From positions 22,170 to 86,169 of the forward strand of contig JARIBG010000011.1 of the NCBI GenBank assembly GCA_029257465.1: DNA of 64,000 bases. The letters run 5' to 3'. Both the position numbers and the translations under genes were made by a program. This DNA comes from Arthrobacter sp. (GTDB lineage: Bacteria; Actinomycetota; Actinomycetes; Actinomycetales; Micrococcaceae). The notes under the pieces were generated by a model. It did no database searches. It saw nothing but the letters and a program-made list of their open reading frames with translations, and was not told the DNA's origin. Shown here one piece after another: positions 17,153 through 25,708 of the stretch; the stretch's first letter is position 1, and each line of letters begins with the position of its first letter.

Positions 17153-17770
17153 GTGAAGCTACGCCTCTTCCCCCAGGAGAACGCCGGACCCGATCTGCTC
17201 TCCCGCATGGCACGGCAATTGGTGCTCGGGGTAGGAACCATGTCCGCCATCCTCGGCGCCTCCACCGAGGAGTACGACCGCCTCTCCGAGGAGCTCCACG
17301 AGCACGAGTCGGCCTCGACGGATCTCCACTTCGCCCTCCTGACCTCCATGCGCACCTCCTTCATCAACTCGCTGCCGCGTGAGGACCTGTACTCCCTCTC
17401 GCGCCTGCTGAACGAGGCGATCGAGAAGCTCGACGGCGCCGGCGAACTCATCGCCCTCTACCGGCTGAGCACCCTGAGCCAGCGGGCCACGGACCAGCTC
17501 GAGGTGATCAACCGGCAGGCGGAGCTGACGATGGTGGCCATGCAGCAGCTCAATTCGCTGGAGGATCTCGAGGAGTACTGGATCGAGATCCTGCGGCTGG
17601 CCAAACGCGCCGAGCGCACCCACCGCAGCTGGTGCGCCGAGCTGATCCACGACCACAAGCCCGCCGTCTACCTCCGGCACCGTCACGTGGCCGATCAGCT
17701 GGTCGACGTCACCCGGGACATCCGGCGGGTCGCGACCCAGGTGGGCAGCATCCTCGTCAAGGAATCGTAG
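17153..17770 (+). CDS. DUF47/PhoU-like protein, probable regulator of the Pit transporter
   Basis: A 205-residue all-helical protein: LLSRMARQLVLGVGTMSAILGA, DRLSEELHEHESASTDLHF, INSLPREDLYSLSRLLNEAIEKLDGAGELI, and IEILRLAKRAERTHRSW. This is the DUF47 arrangement, related to PhoU and usually encoded next to Pit phosphate transporters. The GTG at 17153 follows GAGGAAG. The stop codon is immediately followed by the pit GTG, so the pair is certainly co-translated. Predicted role: modulation of Pit in the cytoplasm. Confidence 0.9.
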   Translation: MKLRLFPQENAGPDLLSRMARQLVLGVGTMSAILGASTEEYDRLSEELHEHESASTDLHFALLTSMRTSFINSLPREDLYSLSRLLNEAIEKLDGAGELIALYRLSTLSQRATDQLEVINRQAELTMVAMQQLNSLEDLEEYWIEILRLAKRAERTHRSWCAELIHDHKPAVYLRHRHVADQLVDVTRDIRRVATQVGSILVKES

Positions 17771-18781
17771 GTGGGGCCCCTCCTCCTCGGTGCGGTGATC
17801 GCTGCTGCTGGCGGCTTCGCCTTCCTGAACGGCTTCCACGACGTCTCGAACTCGGTGGCCGCGGCCGTCCGGACCCGGGCGCTCACCCCGACCGCCGCCG
17901 TCCTGCTCGCATCGCTGTTCACGCTGGTGGGCGCACTGCTGGGCTCGTCCCTGGCGCTGTTGTTCGTCGATGTCGCCGGCGGATTGCCCTCGGGCACCAC
18001 GGGACTGGCGATCCTCCTGACCGCCCTGATCGCGGCCTGCAGCTGGGGTGTGCTCACCTGGTACCGGGGGACGCCGTCGTCGTCCACGCACGCGCTGCTG
18101 GGCGGCATCATCGGTGCCGGCGTAGCGTCCCGGTTCACGGACCATCCCCCGATGGACGGTGCGGACGAGGCATTCCTGCTGCGGATCGTCCTGCCGCTCG
18201 CGCTCGCACCGGTCGTGGCGTATCTCCTGGCCTACGCTGCGGTGTTTCCCGCGACCTGGCTGCTGCGCCACGGTTCCCCTGCCAGGGTGAACAGCGGCAA
18301 CCGCATTGCGCAGTCGGTCCTGACCGGCGTGTTCGCTCTCTCGCACGGCCTCCAGGACGGCCAGCGGACGACGGCGGTGATCCTGCTGGCACTGCTCGGA
18401 TCTGGATTCGCGGTAGGCTCCGGCGTACCCATGTGGGTGCAGGTGTTCGCGGCCCTGCTGCTCACTGCCGGGGCCCTGTTCGGCGGGTGGCGGATCACGC
18501 ATACGCTGGGCCATCGCCTGGTCCACATCGATCCGATGCGCGGCACCATGGCGCAGGGCATCAGCTCGGCGATGCTGCTCATCGGCGCGCTCATCCTGCA
18601 TGTCCCGCTGTCGAGCACGCACACCATGACCTCGGCGATCGTGGGGGCCGGAGCCAACGAGCGCTTCGTCTCGGTCCGTCGCCCACGCGTGCTCCGGATC
18701 CTGCTCGTCTGGCTCGGAACGGCACCTGCGACCGCCCTGCTCGGCGCCGTCCTCTTCCTGGCGCTGAGTCCGCTGCTGTAG
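17771..18781 (+). CDS. pit: Inorganic phosphate transporter, PiT family
   Basis: A 336-residue integral membrane protein with about nine helices. The PiT signature GFAFLNGFHDVSNSVAAAVRTRAL is near the N-terminus, with HDVSNS in place of the more usual NDxAN, and the repeat half has VFALSHGLQDGQRTTAV. Other family marks are YRGTPSSSTHALLGGIIGAG and LSSTHTMTSAIVGAG (inverted-repeat core). It imports phosphate as a metal complex with H+ or Na+. It starts at a GTG touching the DUF47 stop and converges with pstB, 19 bp apart. Together with pstCAB this gives low- and high-affinity uptake in one locus. Confidence 0.92.
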   Translation: MGPLLLGAVIAAAGGFAFLNGFHDVSNSVAAAVRTRALTPTAAVLLASLFTLVGALLGSSLALLFVDVAGGLPSGTTGLAILLTALIAACSWGVLTWYRGTPSSSTHALLGGIIGAGVASRFTDHPPMDGADEAFLLRIVLPLALAPVVAYLLAYAAVFPATWLLRHGSPARVNSGNRIAQSVLTGVFALSHGLQDGQRTTAVILLALLGSGFAVGSGVPMWVQVFAALLLTAGALFGGWRITHTLGHRLVHIDPMRGTMAQGISSAMLLIGALILHVPLSSTHTMTSAIVGAGANERFVSVRRPRVLRILLVWLGTAPATALLGAVLFLALSPLL

Positions 18782-18800
18782 CCACCGACCCGAACAGCTC

Positions 18801-19580
18801 CTAGCCGAAGCGTCCGGAGACGTAGTCCTCCGTCGACTTCTGCACCGGCTTGTTGAAGATAGTGGTGGTGTCGGCGTACTCGATCAGCTTTCCGGGCTTG
18901 CCCGTACCGGAGATGTTGAAGAACGCCGTCTTGTCCGAGACGCGCGCTGCCTGCTGCATGTTGTGTGTCACGATCACCACGGTGTAGTCCGCCTTGAGCT
19001 CATTGATGAGGTCCTCGATCGCGAGCGTGGAGATGGGGTCCAGCGCCGAACACGGTTCGTCCATGAGGATGACCTGGGGTGAGACCGCGATGGCCCGTGC
19101 GATGCACAGGCGCTGCTGCTGCCCGCCCGAGAGACCGGAGCCCGGCCGTCCCAGCCTGTCCTTGACCTCGTTCCACAGATTCGCACCGCTCAGGGACTTC
19201 TCGACGAGGGCATCGGCGTCGGACTTGCTGATGCGCTTGTTGTTGAGTTTTACCCCGGCGAGTACATTGTCGCGGATGGACATGGTGGGAAACGGATTGG
19301 GGCGCTGGAAGACCATGCCGACCTGGCCGCGGACGGTCACGGGATCGACGGCGGAATCGTAGAGATCGTCGCCGTCGAGCAGCACCTCGCCCTCGACCCG
19401 CGCGCCCGGGATGACCTCGTGCATCCGGTTCAGCGTGCGCAGGAACGTCGACTTGCCGCAGCCCGAGGGGCCGATGAACGCGGTGACCGAGCGGGCCTCG
19501 ATGGAGATGTTGACGTTCTCCACGGCGAGGAACTTGCTGTAGTAGACATTGAGGTCCTTGACGTCGATTCGCTTGGACAT
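18801..19580 (-). CDS. pstB: Phosphate ABC transporter ATP-binding protein
   Basis: A 259-residue ABC ATPase with Walker [10 protein letters not shown], the Pst-typical [13 protein letters not shown]-loop region, signature [14 protein letters not shown], Walker [14 protein letters not shown], and the switch His in VTHNMQQA. The C-terminus ends VSGRFG, as in PstB proteins. It follows pstA by 39 bp, with AAGGAAG ahead of the ATG. It drives phosphate import with PstC and PstA. Confidence 0.96.
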   Translation of the reverse strand: MSKRIDVKDLNVYYSKFLAVENVNISIEARSVTAFIGPSGCGKSTFLRTLNRMHEVIPGARVEGEVLLDGDDLYDSAVDPVTVRGQVGMVFQRPNPFPTMSIRDNVLAGVKLNNKRISKSDADALVEKSLSGANLWNEVKDRLGRPGSGLSGGQQQRLCIARAIAVSPQVILMDEPCSALDPISTLAIEDLINELKADYTVVIVTHNMQQAARVSDKTAFFNISGTGKPGKLIEYADTTTIFNKPVQKSTEDYVSGRFG

Positions 19581-19619
19581 TGCTTCCTTGTCAGTTCGGG
19601 AATGCGTGGGAGAGCGGGG

Positions 19620-20723
19620 TCAGCGGCTGGTCCTGGGGGCGAAGAACCGGGCCACCAGGCGTGCCACCACGTTGAGCAGCATGACCATGATGATCAAGAT
19701 CAGCGCCGCCGCCCAGGCGCGCTGCGTACTCGCGTCGATGTTCGTCGGGGAGGTGGGCGTGAGGATCTGGTAATAGATGAACGTCGGGAGCGTGCTCATC
19801 CATCCCCCGAACACGTTGAGGTTGATCGAGCTCGCGAACCCGGCCGTGACGAGGATAGGAGCGGTCTCCCCGACCACCCGGGCGATGGCGAGGGTGATGC
19901 CGGAGGCGATGCCGGAGATCGCCGTCGGCACCACCACCTTCACGATGGTGCGCCACTTCCGGACACCGAGGGCGTAGGAGGCCTCCCGGAGTTCGTTGGG
20001 GACGATCCTGAGCATCTCCTCGGTGGAGCGGACGACCACCGGGATCATGAGCACGGACAGGGCGACGGCGGCCACGAAGCCGGTCCGGGTGCCGGGGCCG
20101 AACAGGAGCGCGAAGAGTGCGGCCGCGAAGAGCCCCGCGACGATCGAGGGGATCCCGGTCATGACATCGACGAAGAAGGTGAAGGCGCGGTCGAGCGCAC
20201 CGCCCTTGCCGTACTCCACCAGGTACACCGCGGCCAGGAGACCGATCGGCACCGAGACCAGTGAGGCCCACAGGGTGATCTGGAGGGTCCCGACGATCGC
20301 GTGGTAGGCGCCTCCGAGCACAGGGGTCCCGTTCTCGGCGGACGCGTTGTCCGTGGCACCGGTGACCCCGTTCATCGAGGTGAAGAAGAAGTCGTAGGAC
20401 AGTCCTGGCAGACCCCGCTCCAGGACGGTCCAGATGACGGAGAGCAGCGGGAGCAGCGCGAGCACGAAGGACCCGTGGACCAGATAGGTCATCAGCGAAT
20501 CGGCGGCCTTGCGCCTGCCCTCGGTCGCGGCGGTGACTATCGTGGCCCCGAGCACGAAGAGGACGGCGGTGATGAAGGCCCACGCGAGGACGTTGAAGCC
20601 GATCAGGGCCGAGACGGCCGCGGCCAGCACGACGGCGGCCCCGAGCACCACCCAGATGGCGTAGCCGGGCAGCCTGCCCTTGGTGAGCTGCGAGCGCCGC
20701 GTCCTCAGCGTCGTACTGCTCAT
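19620..20723 (-). CDS. pstA: Phosphate ABC transporter permease PstA
   Basis: A 367-residue membrane protein with about seven helices. A longer than usual N-terminus holds two helices (YAIWVVLGAAVVLAAAVSA; AWAFITAVLFVLGAT) before the PstA core. The EAA loop is in the EELREASYALGVRKWRTI stretch, followed by ISGIASGITLAIARVVGETAPIL. The ATG at 20723 comes 1 nt after the pstC stop. The last helix has ALILIIMVMLLNVVARLVA. Confidence 0.94.
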   Translation of the reverse strand: MSSTTLRTRRSQLTKGRLPGYAIWVVLGAAVVLAAAVSALIGFNVLAWAFITAVLFVLGATIVTAATEGRRKAADSLMTYLVHGSFVLALLPLLSVIWTVLERGLPGLSYDFFFTSMNGVTGATDNASAENGTPVLGGAYHAIVGTLQITLWASLVSVPIGLLAAVYLVEYGKGGALDRAFTFFVDVMTGIPSIVAGLFAAALFALLFGPGTRTGFVAAVALSVLMIPVVVRSTEEMLRIVPNELREASYALGVRKWRTIVKVVVPTAISGIASGITLAIARVVGETAPILVTAGFASSINLNVFGGWMSTLPTFIYYQILTPTSPTNIDASTQRAWAAALILIIMVMLLNVVARLVARFFAPRTSR

Positions 20724-20724
20724 A

Positions 20725-21687
20725 TCAGTTCGCCCCCGAGAAATCACGGTGACGGCTGACGATCCAGCGGGCCACGATGTTGACGACCAGGGTGATGACG
20801 AACAGCACCAGACCCGCCGCGATGAGTTCGCTGAGGCGGAGCCCGTACGCCTCGGGGAAGTTCAGGGCGATCTCCGCGGCGATGGTCTGGTTCCCGGACT
20901 GGATGAGGCTGGCATTCAGCGCGCCTCCGGAGAGGACCAGTGCCACCGCCATGGTCTCCCCCAGTGCCCTGCCGAGTCCGAGCATCGCCGCGCTGACGAT
21001 GCCCGTCCGCGCGAAGGGCAGAACCGCCATCCGGATCATCTCCAGTCTCGTGGCGCCCATCGCGAGGGCTGCTTCCTCGTGCAGTGTCGGGGTCTGCAGA
21101 AAGATCTCCCGACTCAGCGACGTGATGATCGGCAGGACCATGACGGCCAGGACGATCCCCGCCGTGAGGATCGTCTTACCGGTCTGGCTCGCGGGTCCGG
21201 CGAAGATCGGGATCCAGCCCAGATTCTGGGCCAACCACCCATAGGCGACCGCCAGTTGGGGTGCCAGGACGGCATAACCCCACGCCCCGTAGACCACCGA
21301 CGGGATGGCGGCCAGGAGATCCACCAGGTAGCCGAAGGTCATCGCCAGGCGCCGCGGCGCGTAGTGCGAGATGAACAGGGCCACGCTGATCCCGAGCGGG
21401 GTCGCGATGAGCAGTGCGATGGCGGCGGCGATGACCGTACCGATGACGATCGGGAGGATGTACGCGCCGAAGCCCTCACCGCCGGTGATGTCCGCCGGAT
21501 CGGCGCCCAGGACCGGCAGCGCCTGCACGATCTGGAAGACCGCGACCCCGAACAGGATCACCAGGATCAGCACGCCTGCACCCAGAGCGGCTGCGGAGAA
21601 GACCCTGTCGCCGGACTTGCCTCCCGCGCCGCGTCCGGTCACGCCACTATCTGTCACGCCGCTTTCGGTCAGAGCGTTGATCGCCAC
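20725..21687 (-). CDS. pstC: Phosphate ABC transporter permease PstC
   Basis: A 320-residue permease with about six helices. Core motifs include AIPSVVYGAWGY, SREIFLQTPTLHEEAALAMGATRLEMI (the EAA loop), and AMLGLGRALGETMAVALVLSGG. The GTG at 21687 is chosen: GAAGGG precedes it, and the longer frame to 21765 would run into the PHO box. It is the first gene of pstCAB. No PstS gene lies between it and the divergent FUSC gene, so the binding protein must be encoded elsewhere. Confidence 0.93.
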   Translation of the reverse strand: MAINALTESGVTDSGVTGRGAGGKSGDRVFSAAALGAGVLILVILFGVAVFQIVQALPVLGADPADITGGEGFGAYILPIVIGTVIAAAIALLIATPLGISVALFISHYAPRRLAMTFGYLVDLLAAIPSVVYGAWGYAVLAPQLAVAYGWLAQNLGWIPIFAGPASQTGKTILTAGIVLAVMVLPIITSLSREIFLQTPTLHEEAALAMGATRLEMIRMAVLPFARTGIVSAAMLGLGRALGETMAVALVLSGGALNASLIQSGNQTIAAEIALNFPEAYGLRLSELIAAGLVLFVITLVVNIVARWIVSRHRDFSGAN

Positions 21688-21758
21688 GAGGAACCCTTCA
21701 GAGTGAAGAACGGTGGGTGCTGCGCGTTGGAGGAACGGGTCCAGCACAGCCTGACCAC

Positions 21759-21780
21759 GAGACATGAACGGAAGGTGAAC
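21759..21780 (-). promoter_or_regulatory. PHO-box-like direct repeat upstream of pstC
   Basis: On the minus strand, GTTCACCTTCC followed at once by GTTCATGTCTC: two 11-nt units sharing GTTCA, the arrangement of actinobacterial PhoP-binding PHO boxes. It lies about 72 bp upstream of the pstC start, and the ATG in the second unit is not a start. Confidence 0.7.
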
Positions 21781-21843
21781 AGCACAGGCCTGCCGTGCTG
21801 CCGCCCACCATCCGAGACCGAACTTACAGTCCGGCCCACCTCA

Positions 21844-21849
21844 TACACT
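21844..21849 (+). promoter_or_regulatory. -10 element for a leaderless FUSC transcript
   Basis: TACACT, six bases, then the ATG at 21856. No ribosome-binding site is visible. Confidence 0.5.
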
Positions 21850-21855
21850 GGGTGA

Positions 21856-22980
21856 ATGCCACGCCGCCGAGTCTCAGCAACGCTCGGCTTCCTGCGGAAA
21901 CGCTCGCGGATCGGCTTCAGACGCAGTTCGACGTCGGTGCTCACGGCACTTCAGATGACCGTCTGCGCCGTCGGCGCCTACGCCTTCGCCGAGGAGGTCC
22001 TGGGCCACGACGGGCCGCTGTTCGCAGCGACGTCGTCCATGATCGCGCTCGGGTTCTCACGCGACCCCCGGATCCGACGTGTCCTGGAAGTCGCCGTGGG
22101 GTGCACGCTCGGGATCACGGTGGGCGATGCCCTGCTGAGCATCTTCGGTACCGGGCTGTGGCAGGCCGCCCTCGTGCTGTTCATCTCCATCCTGCTGGCT
22201 CGTTTCCTGGACAGCGGCACCATCTTCACCACGCAGCTCGGACTCCAGTCGCTGCTCGTGGTGCTGCTCCCCGCGCCGGAGGGCGGACCGTTCACGCGCA
22301 GCATCGACGCGATCGTCGGCGGGATCTTCGCCCTCGTCATCACCATGCTGCTGCCCCGGGATCCGCGCCGGGAACCCAAGACGGACGTCCGGGGGCTGCT
22401 CGCCGAACTCTCGAACGTGCTCAGGGAGAGCGCCGTCGCCCTGCGGGACAGCGATTCCACCGCAGCCTGGCACGCCCTCGTGCGGGCACGGGCCACGCAC
22501 ACCAGACTCGACACCTTGATGACCAGCATGCGCTCGGCGGAGGAGGTCGCCCGTATCTCACCTGCCTACCGACGGCATCGGGACGAGCTCGGATCCCTCC
22601 GCAGGGCTGTCGGGTTCATCGATCTCGCCGTCCGCAACAGTCGCGTCTTCTCGCGGCGGCTGACATCGGTGATCAATCACGCGGCGCTGTCCGACGAGGC
22701 GATCGAATCCCTCGTCCAGGTCCTCGAGGACGTGGCTGACAGCGTGGACGTGCTCAGCCGGGCCCTGTCCGGTCGTGATTCCGCCGAACGCAATCTGAAT
22801 CTCCGCCAGGCCCGGATAGAGCTGGCCGCCGTTGCCATCCAGCTCCACCCCGAGACGCTGCAGATCAAGCGGCTCGAGGGCGAGGGCCTGGTCCTGCTCC
22901 TGCGGCCGCTGGTCGTGGATCTGCTCGAGGCCACGGGTCTGACGCACGAGGACGCCGCCGCGTTCATGCCTCGCTTGTAG
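21856..22980 (+). CDS. FUSC/aromatic-acid-exporter-like membrane protein
   Basis: A 374-residue protein with a basic N-terminus. Membrane helices lie in the first half: VLTALQMTVCAVGAYAFAEEVL, then ALGFSRDPRIRRVLEVAVGCTLGITVGDALL, AALVLFISILLARFLD, and AIVGGIFALVITMLLPRDPRRE. A long helical cytoplasmic domain follows with many charged residues. This is the single-half architecture of FUSC/ArAE-type putative efflux proteins. It diverges from pstCAB. No phosphate role is shown; shared regulation through the PHO box is possible but unproven. Confidence 0.8.
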   Translation: MPRRRVSATLGFLRKRSRIGFRRSSTSVLTALQMTVCAVGAYAFAEEVLGHDGPLFAATSSMIALGFSRDPRIRRVLEVAVGCTLGITVGDALLSIFGTGLWQAALVLFISILLARFLDSGTIFTTQLGLQSLLVVLLPAPEGGPFTRSIDAIVGGIFALVITMLLPRDPRREPKTDVRGLLAELSNVLRESAVALRDSDSTAAWHALVRARATHTRLDTLMTSMRSAEEVARISPAYRRHRDELGSLRRAVGFIDLAVRNSRVFSRRLTSVINHAALSDEAIESLVQVLEDVADSVDVLSRALSGRDSAERNLNLRQARIELAAVAIQLHPETLQIKRLEGEGLVLLLRPLVVDLLEATGLTHEDAAAFMPRL

Positions 22981-23017
22981 CTCCGCTCCGGGAAGGTCGG
23001 CTGTCGGCGAGCGCCGG

Positions 23018-23023
23018 TAGCCT
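23018..23023 (+). promoter_or_regulatory. -10 element for a leaderless radA transcript
   Basis: TAGCCT, six bases, then the ATG at 23030, with no ribosome-binding site. Confidence 0.45.
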
Positions 23024-23029
23024 GACACC

Positions 23030-24415
23030 ATGGCCACCAAGACCTCCCCTTCTGCCCGCGCGGCTCGCAGTACCACCCCGAACTATCGCTGTGCCGAGTG
23101 CGGCTGGACGACGGCGAAGTGGGTGGGCCGCTGCGGAGAGTGCCAGGCGTGGGGAACGGTCGAGGAGACCGGCCAGGTCACGGCGCGCACGACGGCGGCC
23201 ACCGCGGTCACGACCCCTGCCCGGAGGATCGCCGAGGTCGACGCCACGCTGTCCGGCTTCCAGCCGACGAGGATCGACGAGCTCGACCGCGTTCTCGGTG
23301 GCGGTCTCGTTCCAGGAGCGGTGATCCTCCTCGCCGGCGAGCCCGGCGTCGGGAAGTCCACACTCCTGCTCGACGTCGCCGCGCGGGTGGCGCGGCTCGG
23401 CAAGGACGTGCTCTACGTCACGGGCGAGGAGTCGGCGGCGCAGGTCAAGCTGCGTGCGGACCGGATCGACGCGGTCGCCGACTCCCTGTATCTGAGCGCC
23501 GAGACGGATCTGGGTCAGGCCCTCGGGCAGGTCGAGAAGATCGACCCGGCGCTGCTGATCGTCGATTCCGTGCAGACCTTCAGCAGCGCCGCGGTGGATG
23601 GCAGTGCCGGCGGTGTGACGCAGGTCCGCGAAGTGGCGGCCTCGCTCATCGGGGCGGCGAAGGCCCGCGGCATGACCACGCTGCTCGTGGGACACGTGAC
23701 CAAGGACGGGTCGATCGCCGGCCCGAGACTCCTGGAGCACCTCGTCGACGTCGTCTGCCAGTTCGAGGGTGAGCGCCACTCGCGGCTGCGGCTGCTGCGC
23801 GCGGTGAAGAACCGCTACGGGCCCACGGACGAGGTGGGCTGTTTCGATCTGACGGACGCCGGTATCGAGGGCCTCGCCGACCCGAGCGGCCTCTTCGTCT
23901 CCCGCACCAAGGACCCGGTCTCGGGCACGTGCATCACGGTGACCCTCGAGGGGCGGCGACCACTGCTCGCGGAGGTCCAGGCGCTGCTGGCCGAGTCGTC
24001 GAACTCCCAGCCCCGCAGGGCCACGAGCGGGCTCGACAGCTCCCGTGTGGCCATGCTGCTGGCCGTGCTGCAGAGCCGGGCCGCGGTCTCCCTCCACAAG
24101 GACGACAGCTATGTTGCCACGGTGGGCGGGGTGCGCCTCACCGAGCCGGCGACGGATCTCGCGGTGGCCCTCGCCATCTCCTCCGCCAAGACCGACCATC
24201 CACTACCGGCGCGGCTCATCGCGTTCGGTGAGGTAGGACTCGCCGGAGAGGTGCGGCCGGTCCCCGGCATCAACCGGAGGATCCTGGAGGCGGAGCGTCT
24301 CGGCTTCACCCATGCGATCGTCCCGGCGTCGCCCGGTGGTACCGGCCCTGTCCCCCGGGGCTTCTCGGTGCGGGAGGTCTCCACCCTGGCGGAAGCGCTG
24401 GCGCTCCTGTTCTAG
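23030..24415 (+). CDS. radA: DNA repair protein RadA (Sms)
   Basis: A 461-residue RecA-family helicase-like ATPase that helps process recombination intermediates. An N-terminal zinc finger has Cys21, Cys24, Cys35 and Cys38 (CAEC and CGEC pairs). Walker A GEPGVGKST is at 103-111, the RadA-specific KNRYG at 260-264, and a Lon-protease-like domain fills the C-terminus (ISSAKTDHPL, AFGEVGLAGEVRPV). It lies next to disA, whose product is known in Bacillus subtilis to act with RadA on branched DNA. The start ATG is probably leaderless. Confidence 0.96.
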   Translation: MATKTSPSARAARSTTPNYRCAECGWTTAKWVGRCGECQAWGTVEETGQVTARTTAATAVTTPARRIAEVDATLSGFQPTRIDELDRVLGGGLVPGAVILLAGEPGVGKSTLLLDVAARVARLGKDVLYVTGEESAAQVKLRADRIDAVADSLYLSAETDLGQALGQVEKIDPALLIVDSVQTFSSAAVDGSAGGVTQVREVAASLIGAAKARGMTTLLVGHVTKDGSIAGPRLLEHLVDVVCQFEGERHSRLRLLRAVKNRYGPTDEVGCFDLTDAGIEGLADPSGLFVSRTKDPVSGTCITVTLEGRRPLLAEVQALLAESSNSQPRRATSGLDSSRVAMLLAVLQSRAAVSLHKDDSYVATVGGVRLTEPATDLAVALAISSAKTDHPLPARLIAFGEVGLAGEVRPVPGINRRILEAERLGFTHAIVPASPGGTGPVPRGFSVREVSTLAEALALLF

Positions 24416-24573
24416 CGCTGCTGCTTCAGACACGGTGTGGCCGGCTGCGACAGGAGTGACAGTAGTATTGTGCTCGGCTGCGCGGTATCACGCAGCCATC
24501 GTCCGCCGGGTCCTGCCCGGCGTCGCCCGCTCGCGCCGGGCTCTCGACTGCGCGGGAGGCGAAAGGTTGGGTC

Positions 24574-25650
24574 ATGGTTCGCAGTCCGGAGGACTCGCTG
24601 AAAGCCCCGCTCACCAGAGTAGCTCCCGGCACACAGTTGCGTGATGGTCTTGAGCGAATCCTGCGGGGACGCACAGGAGCACTGATCGTGCTGGGATTCG
24701 ACAGGACCGTGGACTCCATCTCCTCCGGCGGATTCGACATCGGCATAGATTTCTCGCCGACCCGCCTGCGGGAACTGGCGAAGATGGACGGAGCGATCAT
24801 CTGCGATCGCGATGCGAGCCGGATCCTTCGCGCCGGGGTGCAGCTCGTCCCGGATCACACCATCGAGACGCAGGAGTCGGGGACGCGGCACCGTACGGCC
24901 GAGCGCGTGGCCAAGCAGACCGGGCTGCCCGTGATCAGCGTCAGTCAGTCCATGCAGATCATCGCCCTCTACATCGACGGGATCCGTTTCGTCCTGGAAG
25001 GTTCGGAGCCGGTATTGGCGCGCGCCAATCAGGCCCTGGCCACCCTGGAGCGCTATCGGGCGCGCCTGGACCAGGTGACCAACTCGCTCTCCGCCCTCGA
25101 GATCGAGGCGATGGTCACGGTGCGCGACGTGGCCGCCACACTGCAGCGGCAGGAGATGGTGCGGCGGATCTCCGAGGAGATCTCCCAGTACGTGCTGGAG
25201 CTCGGCGTCGACGGCCGCCTGCTCTCGCTCCAGGTGGAGGAGCTCACCACGGGGCTGGGCCCGGGGAGTGAGATGATTCTGCGCGACTATCTGGAGGCCG
25301 GTGCCGGTACCGCCCCCCTCGAGGAACGCGTGGCGACCCTGCAGAGCCTGAGCTCCACGGACCTGATCGATCTCGGCAGTATCGCGGGCGTGCTGGGCTT
25401 CGGCTCGTCCGTCGATTCGCTGGACACGGCCATCCAGCCCAAGGGCTACCGCCTGCTCTCGGGCATCAAGGCCGTGCCACCGACCATCGCCAATCGGCTC
25501 GTGGACCGTCTCGACGGGCTGCAGAACCTCCTGGCCGCGAACATCGAGGATCTCATGGCAGTGGACGGCATCGGTGAACAGCGGGCGCGGAGAGTCCGTG
25601 AGGGCCTGTCGAGGATCGCGGAGACGAGCCTGCTCGATCGCTTCCTGTAG
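24574..25650 (+). CDS. disA: DNA integrity scanning protein DisA (diadenylate cyclase)
   Basis: A 358-residue protein that makes cyclic di-AMP from two ATP and monitors DNA junctions. The DAC domain carries DGA at 72-74 and RHRTAER at 105-111, the two signature motifs. A helical spine follows, then a C-terminal helix-hairpin-helix with LMAVDGIGEQRARRVREGL. Length matches the family. The 158-bp gap after radA holds two small GC-rich inverted repeats (near 24477-24496 and 24509-24523) and perhaps an own promoter, so separate control of c-di-AMP synthesis is possible. Confidence 0.96.
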   Translation: MVRSPEDSLKAPLTRVAPGTQLRDGLERILRGRTGALIVLGFDRTVDSISSGGFDIGIDFSPTRLRELAKMDGAIICDRDASRILRAGVQLVPDHTIETQESGTRHRTAERVAKQTGLPVISVSQSMQIIALYIDGIRFVLEGSEPVLARANQALATLERYRARLDQVTNSLSALEIEAMVTVRDVAATLQRQEMVRRISEEISQYVLELGVDGRLLSLQVEELTTGLGPGSEMILRDYLEAGAGTAPLEERVATLQSLSSTDLIDLGSIAGVLGFGSSVDSLDTAIQPKGYRLLSGIKAVPPTIANRLVDRLDGLQNLLAANIEDLMAVDGIGEQRARRVREGLSRIAETSLLDRFL

Positions 25651-25708
25651 CCCAGCCGGCAGGTACGACGCCGGAACGCAGCAGTGAACCATCCACCCAG
25701 GAGCACCC

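Noticed and set aside
17159-18622. 487-codon minus-strand frame over DUF47 and pit.
   Set aside because: His/Arg/Gln-rich composition, no conserved motif; shadow of two real genes.
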